A stretch of DNA of 64,000 nt from Seleniibacterium sp963677135 (GTDB lineage: Bacteria; Desulfobacterota; Desulfuromonadia; Desulfuromonadales; Geopsychrobacteraceae): positions 1 to 64,000 of the forward strand of contig CAXXLS010000012.1 in assembly GCA_963677135.2 (NCBI GenBank), written 5' to 3'. Both the position numbers and the translations under genes were made by a program. The notes under the pieces were generated by a model. It made no database searches. It saw nothing but the letters and a program-made list of their open reading frames with translations, and was not told where the DNA came from. Shown here one piece after another: positions 33,381 to 43,089 of the stretch. Numbering within the stretch: position 1 is the stretch's first letter; every line of letters starts with the position of its first letter.

Positions 33381-36300
33381 TCACTGTTTGTCGAGGGTCT
33401 CGCGGACTTTCCGGGCGAAGGTCTGCAGGGAAAATGGCTTCTGAATAAAATTGACCCCTTCTTCAAGAACCCCGTGATGCGCTATGACATCCCCGGTGTA
33501 ACCGGACATGAAGATGATCTTGAGTTCCGGGTAGTGACTGGTCATCAATTCCGCAAGTTCCCGGCCGTTCATTCCGGGCATGATGACATCGGTGATCAGT
33601 AACTGCAGGTCGCCGGCGTGCTGCTCTGCCAGAAGGATGGCTTCGGCCGGCGTCGCTGCGCCAAAGACCCGGTAACCCAGCATTTCGAGCATACTTGTTT
33701 CCGTGGCCAGAATGGTCTGGTCGTCTTCAACGACCAAAATGGTCTCCTCCCCCCGGGGCGGCTGCGCGGTCCGTTGCTCAGCGACGGCCTGTCCGGTTGT
33801 CAGGGCCCTGGGCAGGTAGATACTGAAGGTCGTTCCCTGGCCTGGTTCACTGTACACATTGATGAACCCATGGTTCTGCTTGATAATGCCATACACGGTG
33901 GACAGTCCGAGACCGGTCCCTTTGCCCAATTCCTTGGTCGTAAAGAAAGGTTCGAAAATTTTGTCGATGGTTTCCGGGAGCATGCCGCAGCCAGTGTCGC
34001 TGATGGCCATCATGACATAATCTCCGGGCTTTGCCTCACCGTGAACCTGGCTGTAGTTGGCATCCACCACCATGTTGCGGGTCTCGATGGTAATCTTCCC
34101 TCCGTCGGAAATGGCATCGCGGGCATTGACGCAGAGGTTGGCCAGAATCTGGTCGAGCTGAGACGGATCGATATTGATCGGCCAGAGCTTTGGCGACGGC
34201 AGCCAGGCCAGGTGAATATCCTCACCGATCAGGCGCCGCAGCATGTTCAGCGTACCTTCCACGGTTTCATTCAGATCGAGAATCTTCGGCGCGACGTCCT
34301 GCTTGCGGGCGAAGGCCAGCAGCTGGCGGGTCAGGTCGGCGGAGCGTCTGGCGGCTTTGCCGATCTCCTCAAGGGATTCGTAGAGAGGGTCCTCCGGGGC
34401 CAGTCGGTTCAGCGCCAGGTCGGTGCGGCCGACAATCACGCCGAGCATATTGTTGAAATCATGGGCGACGCCCCCGGCCAGCTGGCCGATGGCTTCCATC
34501 TTCTGGGAATGCTGAAGCTGGCTTTCCAGCTTTTTATGGTCGGTGATATCCTCGGTGATGACGACAAAGTTGGCGATCGGCTGGTCAGGGGCTTCTTCAT
34601 CGACAATGGCGGAAACCTGCAGCAATTCCCAGGTCTCCGTGCCATTTTCGTGGGTCCGTTTCCGTTCCTCCCGCCAGACGCCGGTCTCCTTGATCCGGTT
34701 CACAATCCTGTCCAGTTTGTCCCTGGTCAACGGGTAATCAAGCAGTTCCTTGACCGGCTTGCCGCAGACCTCTTCCTCTGTCCGGCCAGTGAGTTCGGTG
34801 AATTTCTGATTGACGAACTCGACAGTGCCGTCACTGTCGGTGAAAATCAGCGCATAGGGACTTTGTTTGACGGCCTGAGAGAATTTGCGCGTTGCCTCCT
34901 GAGACAGCTTGAGGTTGGTGATATCTTCGGTCAGCACCAGCAGAAAGCTGGTCTGTCCCAGGCGGTCCGGGATGGCCATCTTCTTAACCTGCAGGTAGTG
35001 CTTCTTCCCGTCCTTCCACAAAACTTCCTCGGGGATATGAACCAGCGCCTGTTCCCGCAGTGCCTCGCGGTCTTTTTGCCGGTGAAAATCGGCAATGTCA
35101 CTGGAGAAGAAGTCGTAATCGGTTTTGCCCAGGATCTCGTCTTCGGCAACGCCCATGAACGCTTCGGCCGATTTATTGATGCGGACGTACTCGAAGGTTT
35201 CGGCATCTTTGACATAGAGCATGGAGGGAAGATGCTCAAAGATATTGTCGAGGAAATTCCTGTTGTCCTCAAGACTCTGATAACTCAGAATCGCCGTCAG
35301 GGCGTCGCCGAGCCGTTTGCTGATCTCATTGAACAGTCTGACTTCCGACTCGTTCCAGATCCGCTCGTCGGAACAGTGATGCAGCCCGAAATTCCAGGGT
35401 TTTCCGACTTTCGGATAGAGGGCCATGGCGAGCATCGACCGGACCTGGTATTCGGCGACCAGCGCTGCGGGCAGGGGATGCTCGCTTTCCGGTCCGAACC
35501 GGACCGGGCCGTCATGGGTCAGTTCAATGGTCATCATGCGGCGGTAATCGTCGTCAATTTTTACTCTCTGACCAAGCGCGCGGGCTCCGGGATATTCCGG
35601 ACGGGTCTGCTCGATGGGCGCTGAAAAAGAATCGGCCTCCGGGTCCAGGGGGAAGGTGAGGAAGGCCCGGTCCGTCTCGAAGATTTCGAGAATGACGGCA
35701 AGGGTGTTGTTCATGACCTCTTCCAGGTCGTTCGATTGCTGAATAACCCGGTTGACCCGATCCAGGTTGGCAAAAAATTCCAGGTTTTTCTGCCTTTCGA
35801 TTTCCGCTCTTTTCTGTTCGGTAATATCTCTGGCTACCGTAAACACGCCGCTGATTTTCCCGACGGTATCGTATTCGGGCAGCATTTTCACCAGCCGGTA
35901 CTGGGGGTTCTGCGGGTCATGATCCCAGATCATTTCATAGTCGCAGACCCTCCTGTCGCGCAGGACTTCACGCAGCTTGGCCTCGTAGTCCGCAATATTC
36001 GGCAGGTCCGGGAACGATTCCGTGGGGGTTTCCCCGAGAAGCTGATGGTCCTTCCCCGCCCTGGCCTCAAGGGTTCTGGCCATGGTCGGATTCAGGAATG
36101 TGCGGCGGCAAAGGGTGTCGTAACTGGCAATTTCATCCGGCCAGTTGTCGGTCAGGTTCCGGAACTGAATTTCGGTCTGTTTTAGCTCGGTAATATCGTG
36201 CCCGATGGAGAAAATACCGGTCACATCACCGGTATGGGTCTTTTCCGGGACGAGGTTGACGGCATAGAGGCGGTTGATGCCATTCTGATCCGGCCAGGAC

Positions 36301-37052
36301 ATGACGCAATTCTGAATCTCGCCGGTTGTCAACACCTGCTTCAGGAGGTTCTGGTACTCAGAGAAAGGCAGGTCGGCCAGCCAGCTCTCCCCGGTATTGG
36401 ATCCGATGACCTGCTCTGCAGAGCTTCCGGTCATCTTGAAATAGGTCGGGTTGACATAGGTTCTGCGGAACTCTTTGTCATAGCGAATGATGATATCGGG
36501 CAGATTTTCGACCAGAGAGATGAACATTTTCTGCTGCTCAAGCAGTTGCTGTTCCATCTGTTTGCGTTCGGTGATGTCGAAGGCCATGCCGAGGATGCCG
36601 TTGACCTGACCGGTCGGGTCTTTCAGGGCTCTTTTATGGAAGACGACATTGCGCAGTTGTCCGCGGCGATTTTTTATCTGGCTTTCGTAGATCTGATCAC
36701 CGCCATGTCGGAGCAATTTCTGATCCTGGGCCTGGTAAATAGACGCCAGGTCCGGGGGATTGAAATCGGAGACTTTCTTGCCGATGAAAAAATCGCGGGA
36801 GGACCCGAAAAACTCTTCGAAAGCCCGATTCACCTCGAGAAAGCGGCCTTCATTGTCCTTGCGGTAGACCGGAATGGGGAGTTCTTCAAAAACGGAGGGT
36901 TGACTGTCCCGGGTGACGGGTTCAAGATCTTTTTCTGCGGCGGACGCCGGCAACCGGCTTCGCAGCTGTCTGAGGCGATAGGTCAGCACCATGGAGAGCA
37001 GGCAGAAAAAGACCAGCAGAACGGTGATGATGAGTGTGGCAGACTCGGTCAT
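33381..37052 (-). CDS. Multi-PAS/GAF hybrid sensor histidine kinase
   Basis: A 1223-residue kinase. One N-terminal helix (about residues 6-26) is followed by three PAS domains (roughly 50-165, 170-295, 298-420), a GAF domain (about 440-600) and two more PAS domains (about 608-865). HisKA has the phosphosite in GGVAHDFNNMLGVIVG, and the ATPase domain has NLCVNARDAISDGG, DTGCGM and GTGLGLSTVYGI. A C-terminal receiver (about 1105-1220) has LLITDVIMPGMNG and K in FIQKPFS. No periplasmic domain is evident, so it probably reads cytoplasmic redox, gas or energy signals. No partner regulator is adjacent. Confidence 0.95.
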   Translation of the reverse strand: MTESATLIITVLLVFFCLLSMVLTYRLRQLRSRLPASAAEKDLEPVTRDSQPSVFEELPIPVYRKDNEGRFLEVNRAFEEFFGSSRDFFIGKKVSDFNPPDLASIYQAQDQKLLRHGGDQIYESQIKNRRGQLRNVVFHKRALKDPTGQVNGILGMAFDITERKQMEQQLLEQQKMFISLVENLPDIIIRYDKEFRRTYVNPTYFKMTGSSAEQVIGSNTGESWLADLPFSEYQNLLKQVLTTGEIQNCVMSWPDQNGINRLYAVNLVPEKTHTGDVTGIFSIGHDITELKQTEIQFRNLTDNWPDEIASYDTLCRRTFLNPTMARTLEARAGKDHQLLGETPTESFPDLPNIADYEAKLREVLRDRRVCDYEMIWDHDPQNPQYRLVKMLPEYDTVGKISGVFTVARDITEQKRAEIERQKNLEFFANLDRVNRVIQQSNDLEEVMNNTLAVILEIFETDRAFLTFPLDPEADSFSAPIEQTRPEYPGARALGQRVKIDDDYRRMMTIELTHDGPVRFGPESEHPLPAALVAEYQVRSMLAMALYPKVGKPWNFGLHHCSDERIWNESEVRLFNEISKRLGDALTAILSYQSLEDNRNFLDNIFEHLPSMLYVKDAETFEYVRINKSAEAFMGVAEDEILGKTDYDFFSSDIADFHRQKDREALREQALVHIPEEVLWKDGKKHYLQVKKMAIPDRLGQTSFLLVLTEDITNLKLSQEATRKFSQAVKQSPYALIFTDSDGTVEFVNQKFTELTGRTEEEVCGKPVKELLDYPLTRDKLDRIVNRIKETGVWREERKRTHENGTETWELLQVSAIVDEEAPDQPIANFVVITEDITDHKKLESQLQHSQKMEAIGQLAGGVAHDFNNMLGVIVGRTDLALNRLAPEDPLYESLEEIGKAARRSADLTRQLLAFARKQDVAPKILDLNETVEGTLNMLRRLIGEDIHLAWLPSPKLWPINIDPSQLDQILANLCVNARDAISDGGKITIETRNMVVDANYSQVHGEAKPGDYVMMAISDTGCGMLPETIDKIFEPFFTTKELGKGTGLGLSTVYGIIKQNHGFINVYSEPGQGTTFSIYLPRALTTGQAVAEQRTAQPPRGEETILVVEDDQTILATETSMLEMLGYRVFGAATPAEAILLAEQHAGDLQLLITDVIMPGMNGRELAELMTSHYPELKIIFMSGYTGDVIAHHGVLEEGVNFIQKPFSLQTFARKVRETLDKQ

Positions 37053-37263
37053 GAACCACTCCTTGTGGGCTGCGTTTCAGGGCCGTAAAAGAGCAGGGGG
37101 GCGTAAAACGGGTCCCCGTCGACCTATCATGACTTATTTCAATCCGTTTGAAAAGGACAAGTTCTGATCGCCCTGTCGCACAGGCCGATGAGCTCACACA
37201 GATGCCCTTTTCCCGCCCTCGGCCGGACATCCATGTGAGCAGTCGTGCGGGGTGCCTTCGGTT

Positions 37264-37752
37264 TCAGGACTTGATCGGAATGGCGAATACCGGCCGGCGG
37301 GCCTTGCGCAGAACCTTTTCGGCCACACTGCCTAAAAACGCGTGCTCTAGGATGCCTCGGCCATGGGTTCCCATGACAATGACATCGATATCCTTTTCTT
37401 CGGCCACTTCCAGAATCCTGTTGACCGGGTCGCCGATCACGACGTCCGCGCCGACGAAGCGCTTCAGGTCTTCCGGGAAATCCCTCAGTTCGGTATGAGC
37501 GAAATCGTCAAGCTCCTTCTTCAGATTGTCCTGGTGCTCCTTCATTTTATTCCGTTCGAATTCTTCGTAGACCTCATGCCCCATATAGGTCGAGAGGTAA
37601 TTTTTCATGGAGGTGTCGACGGGCGGAATGACATGAAGGAGGTAGATTTGCGCATTGTTCTGTCTGGCCAGCATCACGGCGTGTTTGAAGGCCAGGTCGG
37701 AGTTTTCGGAAAAATCGGTGGGGACAAGGATCTTTTTATAAAGCGGTAGCAT
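37264..37752 (-). CDS. Universal stress protein UspA family
   Basis: A 162-residue single-domain UspA protein. The ATP-binding motif is complete (GTHGRGILEHAFLGS, the G-2x-G-9x-G-S pattern). It begins MLPLYKKILVPTDFSENSD. AAGGAGG with a 7-base spacer fixes the ATG at 37752. It is a close paralogue of the next gene (both 162 residues, nearly the same start and end), pointing to a tandem duplication. Confidence 0.92.
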   Translation of the reverse strand: MLPLYKKILVPTDFSENSDLAFKHAVMLARQNNAQIYLLHVIPPVDTSMKNYLSTYMGHEVYEEFERNKMKEHQDNLKKELDDFAHTELRDFPEDLKRFVGADVVIGDPVNRILEVAEEKDIDVIVMGTHGRGILEHAFLGSVAEKVLRKARRPVFAIPIKS

Positions 37753-37895
37753 GATCACACCTCCTTGGACAGGGTTGATGACACAATGCCTATATTTTAA
37801 TTATAACGCGCGAGAATGATTTCGCTTGTTTTATCGGGTGTTAATGCGCCCGTAACGGTCATGGGCAAACGGCCAGGGAGGCCATAGCGGAGGAC

Positions 37896-37925
37896 TCCGG
37901 AGGACGCCGGTCGGCGCCCTCCGGA
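37896..37925 (-). terminator. Hairpin between the two UspA genes
   Basis: TCCGGAGG and CCTCCGGA form an 8-bp stem continued by four inner pairs after a mismatch. It follows the stop of the first-transcribed UspA gene. No T-run is seen. Confidence 0.4.
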
Positions 37926-37932
37926 AAACGGC

Positions 37933-38421
37933 TCAGGTTGGAAGTGGTATCGTAAAGACCGGCCGGGTGGTCTTGCGCAGGACTTTTTCAGCGACGCTGC
38001 CAAGAAAGGCATGTTCCAGAACGCCTTTGCCGTGTGTTCCCATGACGATGACATCGGCGTTCAATTCCTCGGCCACGTCGAGGATCTGCTGAACCGGCTG
38101 GCCGACCACAACGCGGGAACCGGCAAACCTGGCGAGATCCTCGGGGAAATTTTTCAGTTCTTTTTCGGCGAATTCATCGAGCTGCTGCTGCAATTCCTTT
38201 TGTGCGTTGTCATAGTTGTTTTTTTCAAACTCCGCCAGCCGGCTTTCTCCGACGACTGAGGCCAGATAGCCGCGCATGGACGAATCCACCTGCTGGATGA
38301 CATGCAGAAGGTGGATTCTGGCGTTATTCTGCCTGGCCAGCATGACCGCGTGCTTGAAGGCATGATCTGAGTTTTCCGTGAAGTCCGAGGTAACAAGAAT
38401 GGTCTGATAAAGGGGGAGCAT
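37933..38421 (-). CDS. Universal stress protein UspA family (paralogue)
   Basis: A 162-residue UspA protein with GTHGKGVLEHAFLGS as ATP-binding motif and MLPLYQTILVTSDFTENSD at the start. AAGGAGG precedes the ATG at 38421. It and the protein at 37264-37752 align without gaps by eye over most of their length. Differences cluster in the middle (residues 45-100). Confidence 0.92.
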   Translation of the reverse strand: MLPLYQTILVTSDFTENSDHAFKHAVMLARQNNARIHLLHVIQQVDSSMRGYLASVVGESRLAEFEKNNYDNAQKELQQQLDEFAEKELKNFPEDLARFAGSRVVVGQPVQQILDVAEELNADVIVMGTHGKGVLEHAFLGSVAEKVLRKTTRPVFTIPLPT

Positions 38422-38586
38422 GGTGAACCTCCTTCGGTAAGGGATGTCATGGCTCTCCGGCAGAACCTCTGATATTCTGCCGGCAAGTAAAATTATACCC
38501 GATTTGTTCCGAGCTGCCATTTACCCGGCGGTGGTTCTTCTCCTATGATGAAATAAACAGATCTTGTGAACAAGGAGGGTTTCCCT

Positions 38587-39009
38587 ATGAGTGACAGACC
38601 ATACCGGCAGGTGAAAAGCAGCGACGTTCCTGACCTGTTAAGACAGGGCGCTGCCATTGTTGATGTCCGCAGACCCGAAGAGTGGTATCTGACCGGAGTG
38701 GTCAAAGGCGCTCACCTTTTGACTTTTTTTGACCAGCGTGGCAACAGCGATCCCCACCAATGGCTTCAGAGCCTGAATCAGGCGGTGTCTCGCTATCGGG
38801 ACCTGGTGCTGATTTGTCGCAGCGGTCACCGCACCGCTCTGATCTGCGAGTTCCTGGCGGACACCATGCCGGCAAGGACTCTCTTCAACGTCAGTGACGG
38901 TATGCTCGGCTGGCTCGCCTCGGGGCTGCCGGCAGTACCGAGGCAAGACAAATATCCCGCCGATATCACTTCGGAAATGTCTTTCTCCAACCCGGCTATT
39001 GACCCGTAA
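38587..39009 (+). CDS. Rhodanese-like domain protein
   Basis: A 140-residue single rhodanese domain. The active-site loop is CRSGHRT with the catalytic cysteine at residue 77, and the CH2 region DVRRPEEWYLTGVVKGA is normal. It could transfer sulfane sulfur. AAGGAGGG precedes the ATG at 38587; a GTG seven codons upstream is less likely. Monocistronic and divergent from the UspA pair. Confidence 0.9.
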   Translation: MSDRPYRQVKSSDVPDLLRQGAAIVDVRRPEEWYLTGVVKGAHLLTFFDQRGNSDPHQWLQSLNQAVSRYRDLVLICRSGHRTALICEFLADTMPARTLFNVSDGMLGWLASGLPAVPRQDKYPADITSEMSFSNPAIDP

Positions 39010-39121
39010 GTGTTTGAAAAATAGAATAAAATAATCTTATTCCTGTTTGACATCACGGGCTGATGAGTTAATGATTATAGAGTCGGTAAAAATTTTGAAA
39101 GGTTGTTTGATGGAGGCAGGA

Positions 39122-39349
39122 ATGGAATATTTGCGCGGTGACCGGGTCAGGATTCTTGGGAAGCCGGAGTGGGGAGCAGGGATTATCCAGGGACATTCGA
39201 AAAATGGCAAAGTCTATGTCAGGTTTTTTGAAGCGGGGAATAAAACGCTTGATTTACGTCATGCCAAGCTGATCAAGGTCGTTCTGCGCGACCCCGAATG
39301 GTTGGAGGAAAGAGCCAGGCTGTTCTGGGGTAAAGCCACTCGCCACTGA
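39122..39349 (+). CDS. DUF3553 domain protein
   Basis: A 75-residue protein with the DUF3553 pattern GDRVRILGKPEWGAGIIQG, then VYVRFFEAGNKTLDLRHAKL. This short beta-barrel also occurs at helicase C-termini and in small stand-alone proteins. Function unknown, possibly nucleic-acid-related. GGAGG at 39112-39116 supports the ATG at 39122 over upstream in-frame starts. Confidence 0.8.
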   Translation: MEYLRGDRVRILGKPEWGAGIIQGHSKNGKVYVRFFEAGNKTLDLRHAKLIKVVLRDPEWLEERARLFWGKATRH

Positions 39350-39616
39350 TCTCTTCCGTGTGGGGCGCAACCCAGGGCAATCCGCCCGCGGATCAATACC
39401 TCTCGCAAGCAAGTTTCAGAGCTCTTTGAGCCCGGGGACCATGAGCGCTCCGCTCCGCCGGGCGAGTCGCCGCACGGGTGGTCTCTGCTGTAAACCGTTC
39501 TTCCCCTCTGAACTTTTCGTTTTGAAATAAAACCGCTGGGATCTAGCTTTCGAAGAGCCGTTACCGGTACAATATATATAAATATGAATAAATATATTAG
39601 CAGGAGATAGATCATC

Positions 39617-40108
39617 ATGACCAAAATATTCGGTGTGCTGTCTGCGGCGTTTTTCCTGGTTGCTGCCGTTACGGGCTGTCAGGTGACCAATTCTTATTAC
39701 CTGGGAGCCAGGGTCGATAAGGAGAAGGTTTTTCCCCTCGTGCAGGGCACCTCCTCTGGGCAGGTCTGGCAGGATCTCAACCTGACCATCAATTACGATC
39801 TCAAGGTCGTTCCTGACGCCATTGCGATTTCGGGAACCGTCGGTTTTTCTGGCAACCCGCTGGTTGTCTACCAGCAGGTTTCTGATATGAAAGTCACATT
39901 CTACCTGCTTGATAGTAATAACAGGGTGGTCTCTTACCGGCAGGTGTCCTGGGTTTTAAGTCGTGATCTTGAAGAGCTGACGGCTTTCTACAAGGAATTG
40001 AAGCGTCCTGCAGAGGCCGTTGCTTATACTTTCGGCTACGAAGGCGGATTTATTGACGAAGAGGGGTGGGGGCACATGGTCTGGTCATTGCCCCGGGTGG
40101 ACGACTGA
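39617..40108 (+). CDS. Putative lipoprotein
   Basis: A 163-residue protein with a signal sequence and lipobox (LVAAVTGC, Cys at residue 21), so it is probably lipid-anchored. The mature part is rich in beta strands (LNLTINYDLKVVPDAIAISG, MKVTFYLLD). No family recognised. CAGGAG precedes the ATG. An AT-rich stretch (TACAATATATATAAATATG) just upstream suggests a promoter. Confidence 0.7.
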   Translation: MTKIFGVLSAAFFLVAAVTGCQVTNSYYLGARVDKEKVFPLVQGTSSGQVWQDLNLTINYDLKVVPDAIAISGTVGFSGNPLVVYQQVSDMKVTFYLLDSNNRVVSYRQVSWVLSRDLEELTAFYKELKRPAEAVAYTFGYEGGFIDEEGWGHMVWSLPRVDD

Positions 40109-40139
40109 CAGGGCTGCCCGAAAAATCAGGGCAGCCCTG
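40109..40139. terminator. Bidirectional terminator between the lipoprotein gene and ilvD
   Basis: CAGGGCTGCCC and GGGCAGCCCTG form a perfect 11-bp stem with a 9-base A-rich loop between convergent stops. Confidence 0.75.
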
Positions 40140-40149
40140 GTGGCTGACA

Positions 40150-42003
40150 TCAGGCTTTGCGGACCAGGCTCAGGTCGCGGACCGCACCCTTGTCGGCACT
40201 CTGGGCGAGCAGCCCGTAGGCCTGCAGGGATTTGCTGACCTTGCGATCGCGATTTTCGGGAAGCCAGGCAGCGTCCCCCCTGGCTTCCATTTCGGCCCGG
40301 CGGGCTTCGAGTTCTTCGTCTGAGATGGCGATGCGGATGCTACGCTTCGGAATATCGATCTCGATGGTGTCCCCCTGCTTGACCAGGCCGATGTTTCCTT
40401 TTGACGCGGCTTCCGGGCTGACGTGGCCGATGGATAGACCGGAGGTGCCGCCGGAGAAGCGACCGTCGGTAATCAGGGCGCACTCTTTGCCCAGCCCCAT
40501 TGATTTCAGGTAGGAGGTGGGGTAGAGCATTTCCTGCATGCCCGGTCCTCCGCGAGGACCTTCATAGCGGATGACGACGACATCCCCCTTCTTGACCTTG
40601 CCTCCCAGAATTCCTTCGACAGCATCCTCCTGGGATTCAAACAGGACCACCGGACCGGAGAAGGTCCAGATGCTTTCATCGACCCCGGCGGTTTTGACGA
40701 CGCACCCGTTGGGCGCGAGATTGCCGTACAGGATGGCCAGGCCGCCTTCTCTGGTAAAGGCGTTGTCCACGGAGCGGATGACCCCACTGGCGCGGTCGGT
40801 ATCGAGTTCGTCGTAGCGCTCGTTCTGGCTGAAGGCCTGCAGCGAGAAGCGGTTGCCGGGGGCGGCGCGATAGAATTCTTTGGTCTTGTCATCGCCGGTG
40901 CGGATGATGTCCCACCTGTCGAGGGCGGCCCCCAGGGTGGCGCTGTGGACGGTGGCGACGTCGCGGTGAATGAGCCCGGCCCGATCGAGTTCGCCGAGAA
41001 TGCCCATGATCCCACCGGCCCGGTGAACGTCCTCAATAAAGACGTCGCCGACGGCAGGTGCGACCTTGCAGATGCAGGGGGTCGAGATCGACAGGCGGTT
41101 CATGTCCTCCATGGTGAAGTTGACCCCGGCTTCCTGGGCGATGGCCAGCAGGTGCAGTACGGTGTTGGTCGAGCCGCCCATGGCGATGTCGAGACGCATG
41201 GCATTTTCAAAGGCTTTAAAGGAGGCGATACTGCGGGGCAGGACCGATGCGTCATCCTGCTCGTAGTAGCGTCGGCACAGATCGACGATCAGGCGTCCGG
41301 CGGCGAGGAACAGTTCCTTGCGATCGGCGTGGGTGGCCACAACCGTGCCGTTGCCGGGCAGCGCCAGGCCGATGGCCTCGTTCAGGCAGTTCATGGAATT
41401 GGCGGTGAACATGCCTGAGCAGGAACCGCAGGTCGGGCAGGCCGAACGCTCGACCTGGTTCGATTCTTCGTCGGAGACATTGGGATCGGCCCCTTTGACC
41501 ATGGCCTGGATCAGGTCAAGCTTGGTGTCTTTGCCGTCGATGACGGCCTTACCTGCTTCCATGGGCCCCCCCGAGACGAAGACCACGGGGATGTTGAGGC
41601 GCATGGCGGCCATCAGCATACCGGGGGTGATCTTGTCACAGTTGGAAATGCAGACCATGGCATCGGCGCAGTGGGCGTTGACCATGTATTCGACGCTGTC
41701 GGCAATCAGGTCGCGGGAGGGCAGGGAGTAGAGCATTCCGCCGTGGCCCATGGCGATGCCGTCATCGATGGCGATGGTATTGAACTCCTTGGCAACGCCG
41801 CCGGCGGCTTCAATCTCACGGGCGACCATCTGGCCGAGATCTTTCAGGTGAACATGGCCCGGAACAAATTCCACGAAGGAATTGACCACGGCGATGATCG
41901 GTTTGCCGAAGTCGTCATCCTTCATGCCGGTGGCACGCCACAGGGAACGTGCCCCGGCCATATTGCGGCCATGGGTGCTGGTGTGTGAACGATAAGCGGG
42001 CAT
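40150..42003 (-). CDS. ilvD: Dihydroxy-acid dehydratase
   Basis: A 617-residue Fe-S dehydratase of valine, isoleucine and pantothenate synthesis. Cluster cysteines are seen in CISNCDKITPGML and CPTCGSCSGMFTANSMNCL. The N-terminal start MPAYRSHTSTHGRNMAGARS is typical. The C-terminal part has ALITDGRFSGGTSGLSIGHVSPEAA. GAGGAG precedes the ATG. Length and motifs equal the E. coli enzyme (616). It stands alone here; no other ilv genes are in the window. Confidence 0.97.
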   Translation of the reverse strand: MPAYRSHTSTHGRNMAGARSLWRATGMKDDDFGKPIIAVVNSFVEFVPGHVHLKDLGQMVAREIEAAGGVAKEFNTIAIDDGIAMGHGGMLYSLPSRDLIADSVEYMVNAHCADAMVCISNCDKITPGMLMAAMRLNIPVVFVSGGPMEAGKAVIDGKDTKLDLIQAMVKGADPNVSDEESNQVERSACPTCGSCSGMFTANSMNCLNEAIGLALPGNGTVVATHADRKELFLAAGRLIVDLCRRYYEQDDASVLPRSIASFKAFENAMRLDIAMGGSTNTVLHLLAIAQEAGVNFTMEDMNRLSISTPCICKVAPAVGDVFIEDVHRAGGIMGILGELDRAGLIHRDVATVHSATLGAALDRWDIIRTGDDKTKEFYRAAPGNRFSLQAFSQNERYDELDTDRASGVIRSVDNAFTREGGLAILYGNLAPNGCVVKTAGVDESIWTFSGPVVLFESQEDAVEGILGGKVKKGDVVVIRYEGPRGGPGMQEMLYPTSYLKSMGLGKECALITDGRFSGGTSGLSIGHVSPEAASKGNIGLVKQGDTIEIDIPKRSIRIAISDEELEARRAEMEARGDAAWLPENRDRKVSKSLQAYGLLAQSADKGAVRDLSLVRKA

Positions 42004-42156
42004 AGCTCCTCACTTTCTATATCGAGACAATTGGTTTGCTGATTTCCGGATTCAACAACCTACAAAATCTGGCCGGGGATGGCAACTGATTGTTTGGCTC
42101 GCCGGTTGAAAATCTCTATATTGATCGCCCTGTTACTTCGGTCCGACAGAATAAAC

Positions 42157-42188
42157 AGAGCCCGCCGGAGGAATAACCGGCAGGCTCT
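42157..42188 (-). terminator. Terminator of the minus-strand barrel gene
   Basis: AGAGCCCGCCGG and CCGGCAGGCTCT pair with one mismatch around an 8-base loop. GTTTATT follows on the minus strand. Confidence 0.65.
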
Positions 42189-42231
42189 CGATAAGCGCTG
42201 TTGCGGCGGTTCCGACCCGGACCGGCGAGCG

Positions 42232-42834
42232 TCAGAACAAGGTGGCGAGGTTGAAGAAAACGCTGGTGGCGCCGGCCTCCCAGTCATCTTCAAAGTCGTT
42301 TTCTCCTTCACCTTCACCGGCATAGCCGGTAAATCGCACCCCGATGGAGGGAGCGATGACGACCCCGCCCAGGTCTATGTTGAGACCCGTTGCCGCACCG
42401 ATGGCGAATTCGGCAAAGTCGAGGTCGAGATCAAAACCATCCCCTTCGCCATGATAGTAACCGATCCGGACCAGGGGGCCAAGCCACCAGCGCATCTGGG
42501 TGGTGCGCACCGGGGCGAATCCGAAGATGGTTTCCGCGTAGATACCGTCGCTTTCGACGGTGTCGTTGTTGTCGTCTTCAATATCGAGCCGGGCCAGGCC
42601 GACATGCAGCCGGAAATTGAAAATCTGATCCGGAGCGGGATCACTGTCGAAGGCATAACCGACAGCCGCGGACCCGGTATCGATATCCCAGTCATGGGCG
42701 TCCGAGTCCCATTCCGCTTCTCCGGAGCCGCCGGCCAGGTCCAGAAAAAAACCATGGCGGGCCGCAGTGGCCGGCAAGGCAAACGAGAGCAACAGGCAAA
42801 GTGTCACGGCGAACAATCTGATGGTCGATTTCAT
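42232..42834 (-). CDS. Outer-membrane beta-barrel protein
   Basis: A 200-residue protein with a signal peptide (LCLLLSFALPATAARH). It is rich in Gly, Asp and aromatic residues in alternating short strands. The C-terminus is aromatic (VFFNLATLF), as expected for an outer-membrane barrel. It has acidic periods (DDNNDTVESDG and EGDGFDLDLDF). Function unknown. AAGGAT lies before the ATG at 42834; a second ATG two codons upstream is possible. Confidence 0.75.
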   Translation of the reverse strand: MKSTIRLFAVTLCLLLSFALPATAARHGFFLDLAGGSGEAEWDSDAHDWDIDTGSAAVGYAFDSDPAPDQIFNFRLHVGLARLDIEDDNNDTVESDGIYAETIFGFAPVRTTQMRWWLGPLVRIGYYHGEGDGFDLDLDFAEFAIGAATGLNIDLGGVVIAPSIGVRFTGYAGEGEGENDFEDDWEAGATSVFFNLATLF

Positions 42835-43089
42835 TGTCAAGATCCTTTCACGACGGTGGTTTCAGCTGTTAAATATATCAGCTCAGGGATGGTTGAGGGC
42901 GCCGGTGATGATTTTTTTCAGCCCGGATTATAGGTTATAGTGCGAGGATCTGACTTTTTTCTGATTCACCTCGTCGATTGCGGGTTTTGTCATGTGAAGA
43001 CCTCTTTGCAAAGAAATCCGGGCGTGCTACCATCCGCCCCCTTGACTGGCAGGAAAACTGTTTCAATAAAACCAACAAAAAAAACGCAG

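Noticed and set aside
33618..35624. A 668-codon open frame on the plus strand opposite the hybrid kinase
   Set aside because: It is a mirror frame of high-GC coding sequence. The kinase on the minus strand has a continuous domain series through this stretch, while the plus-strand product has no domain pattern or ribosome binding site.
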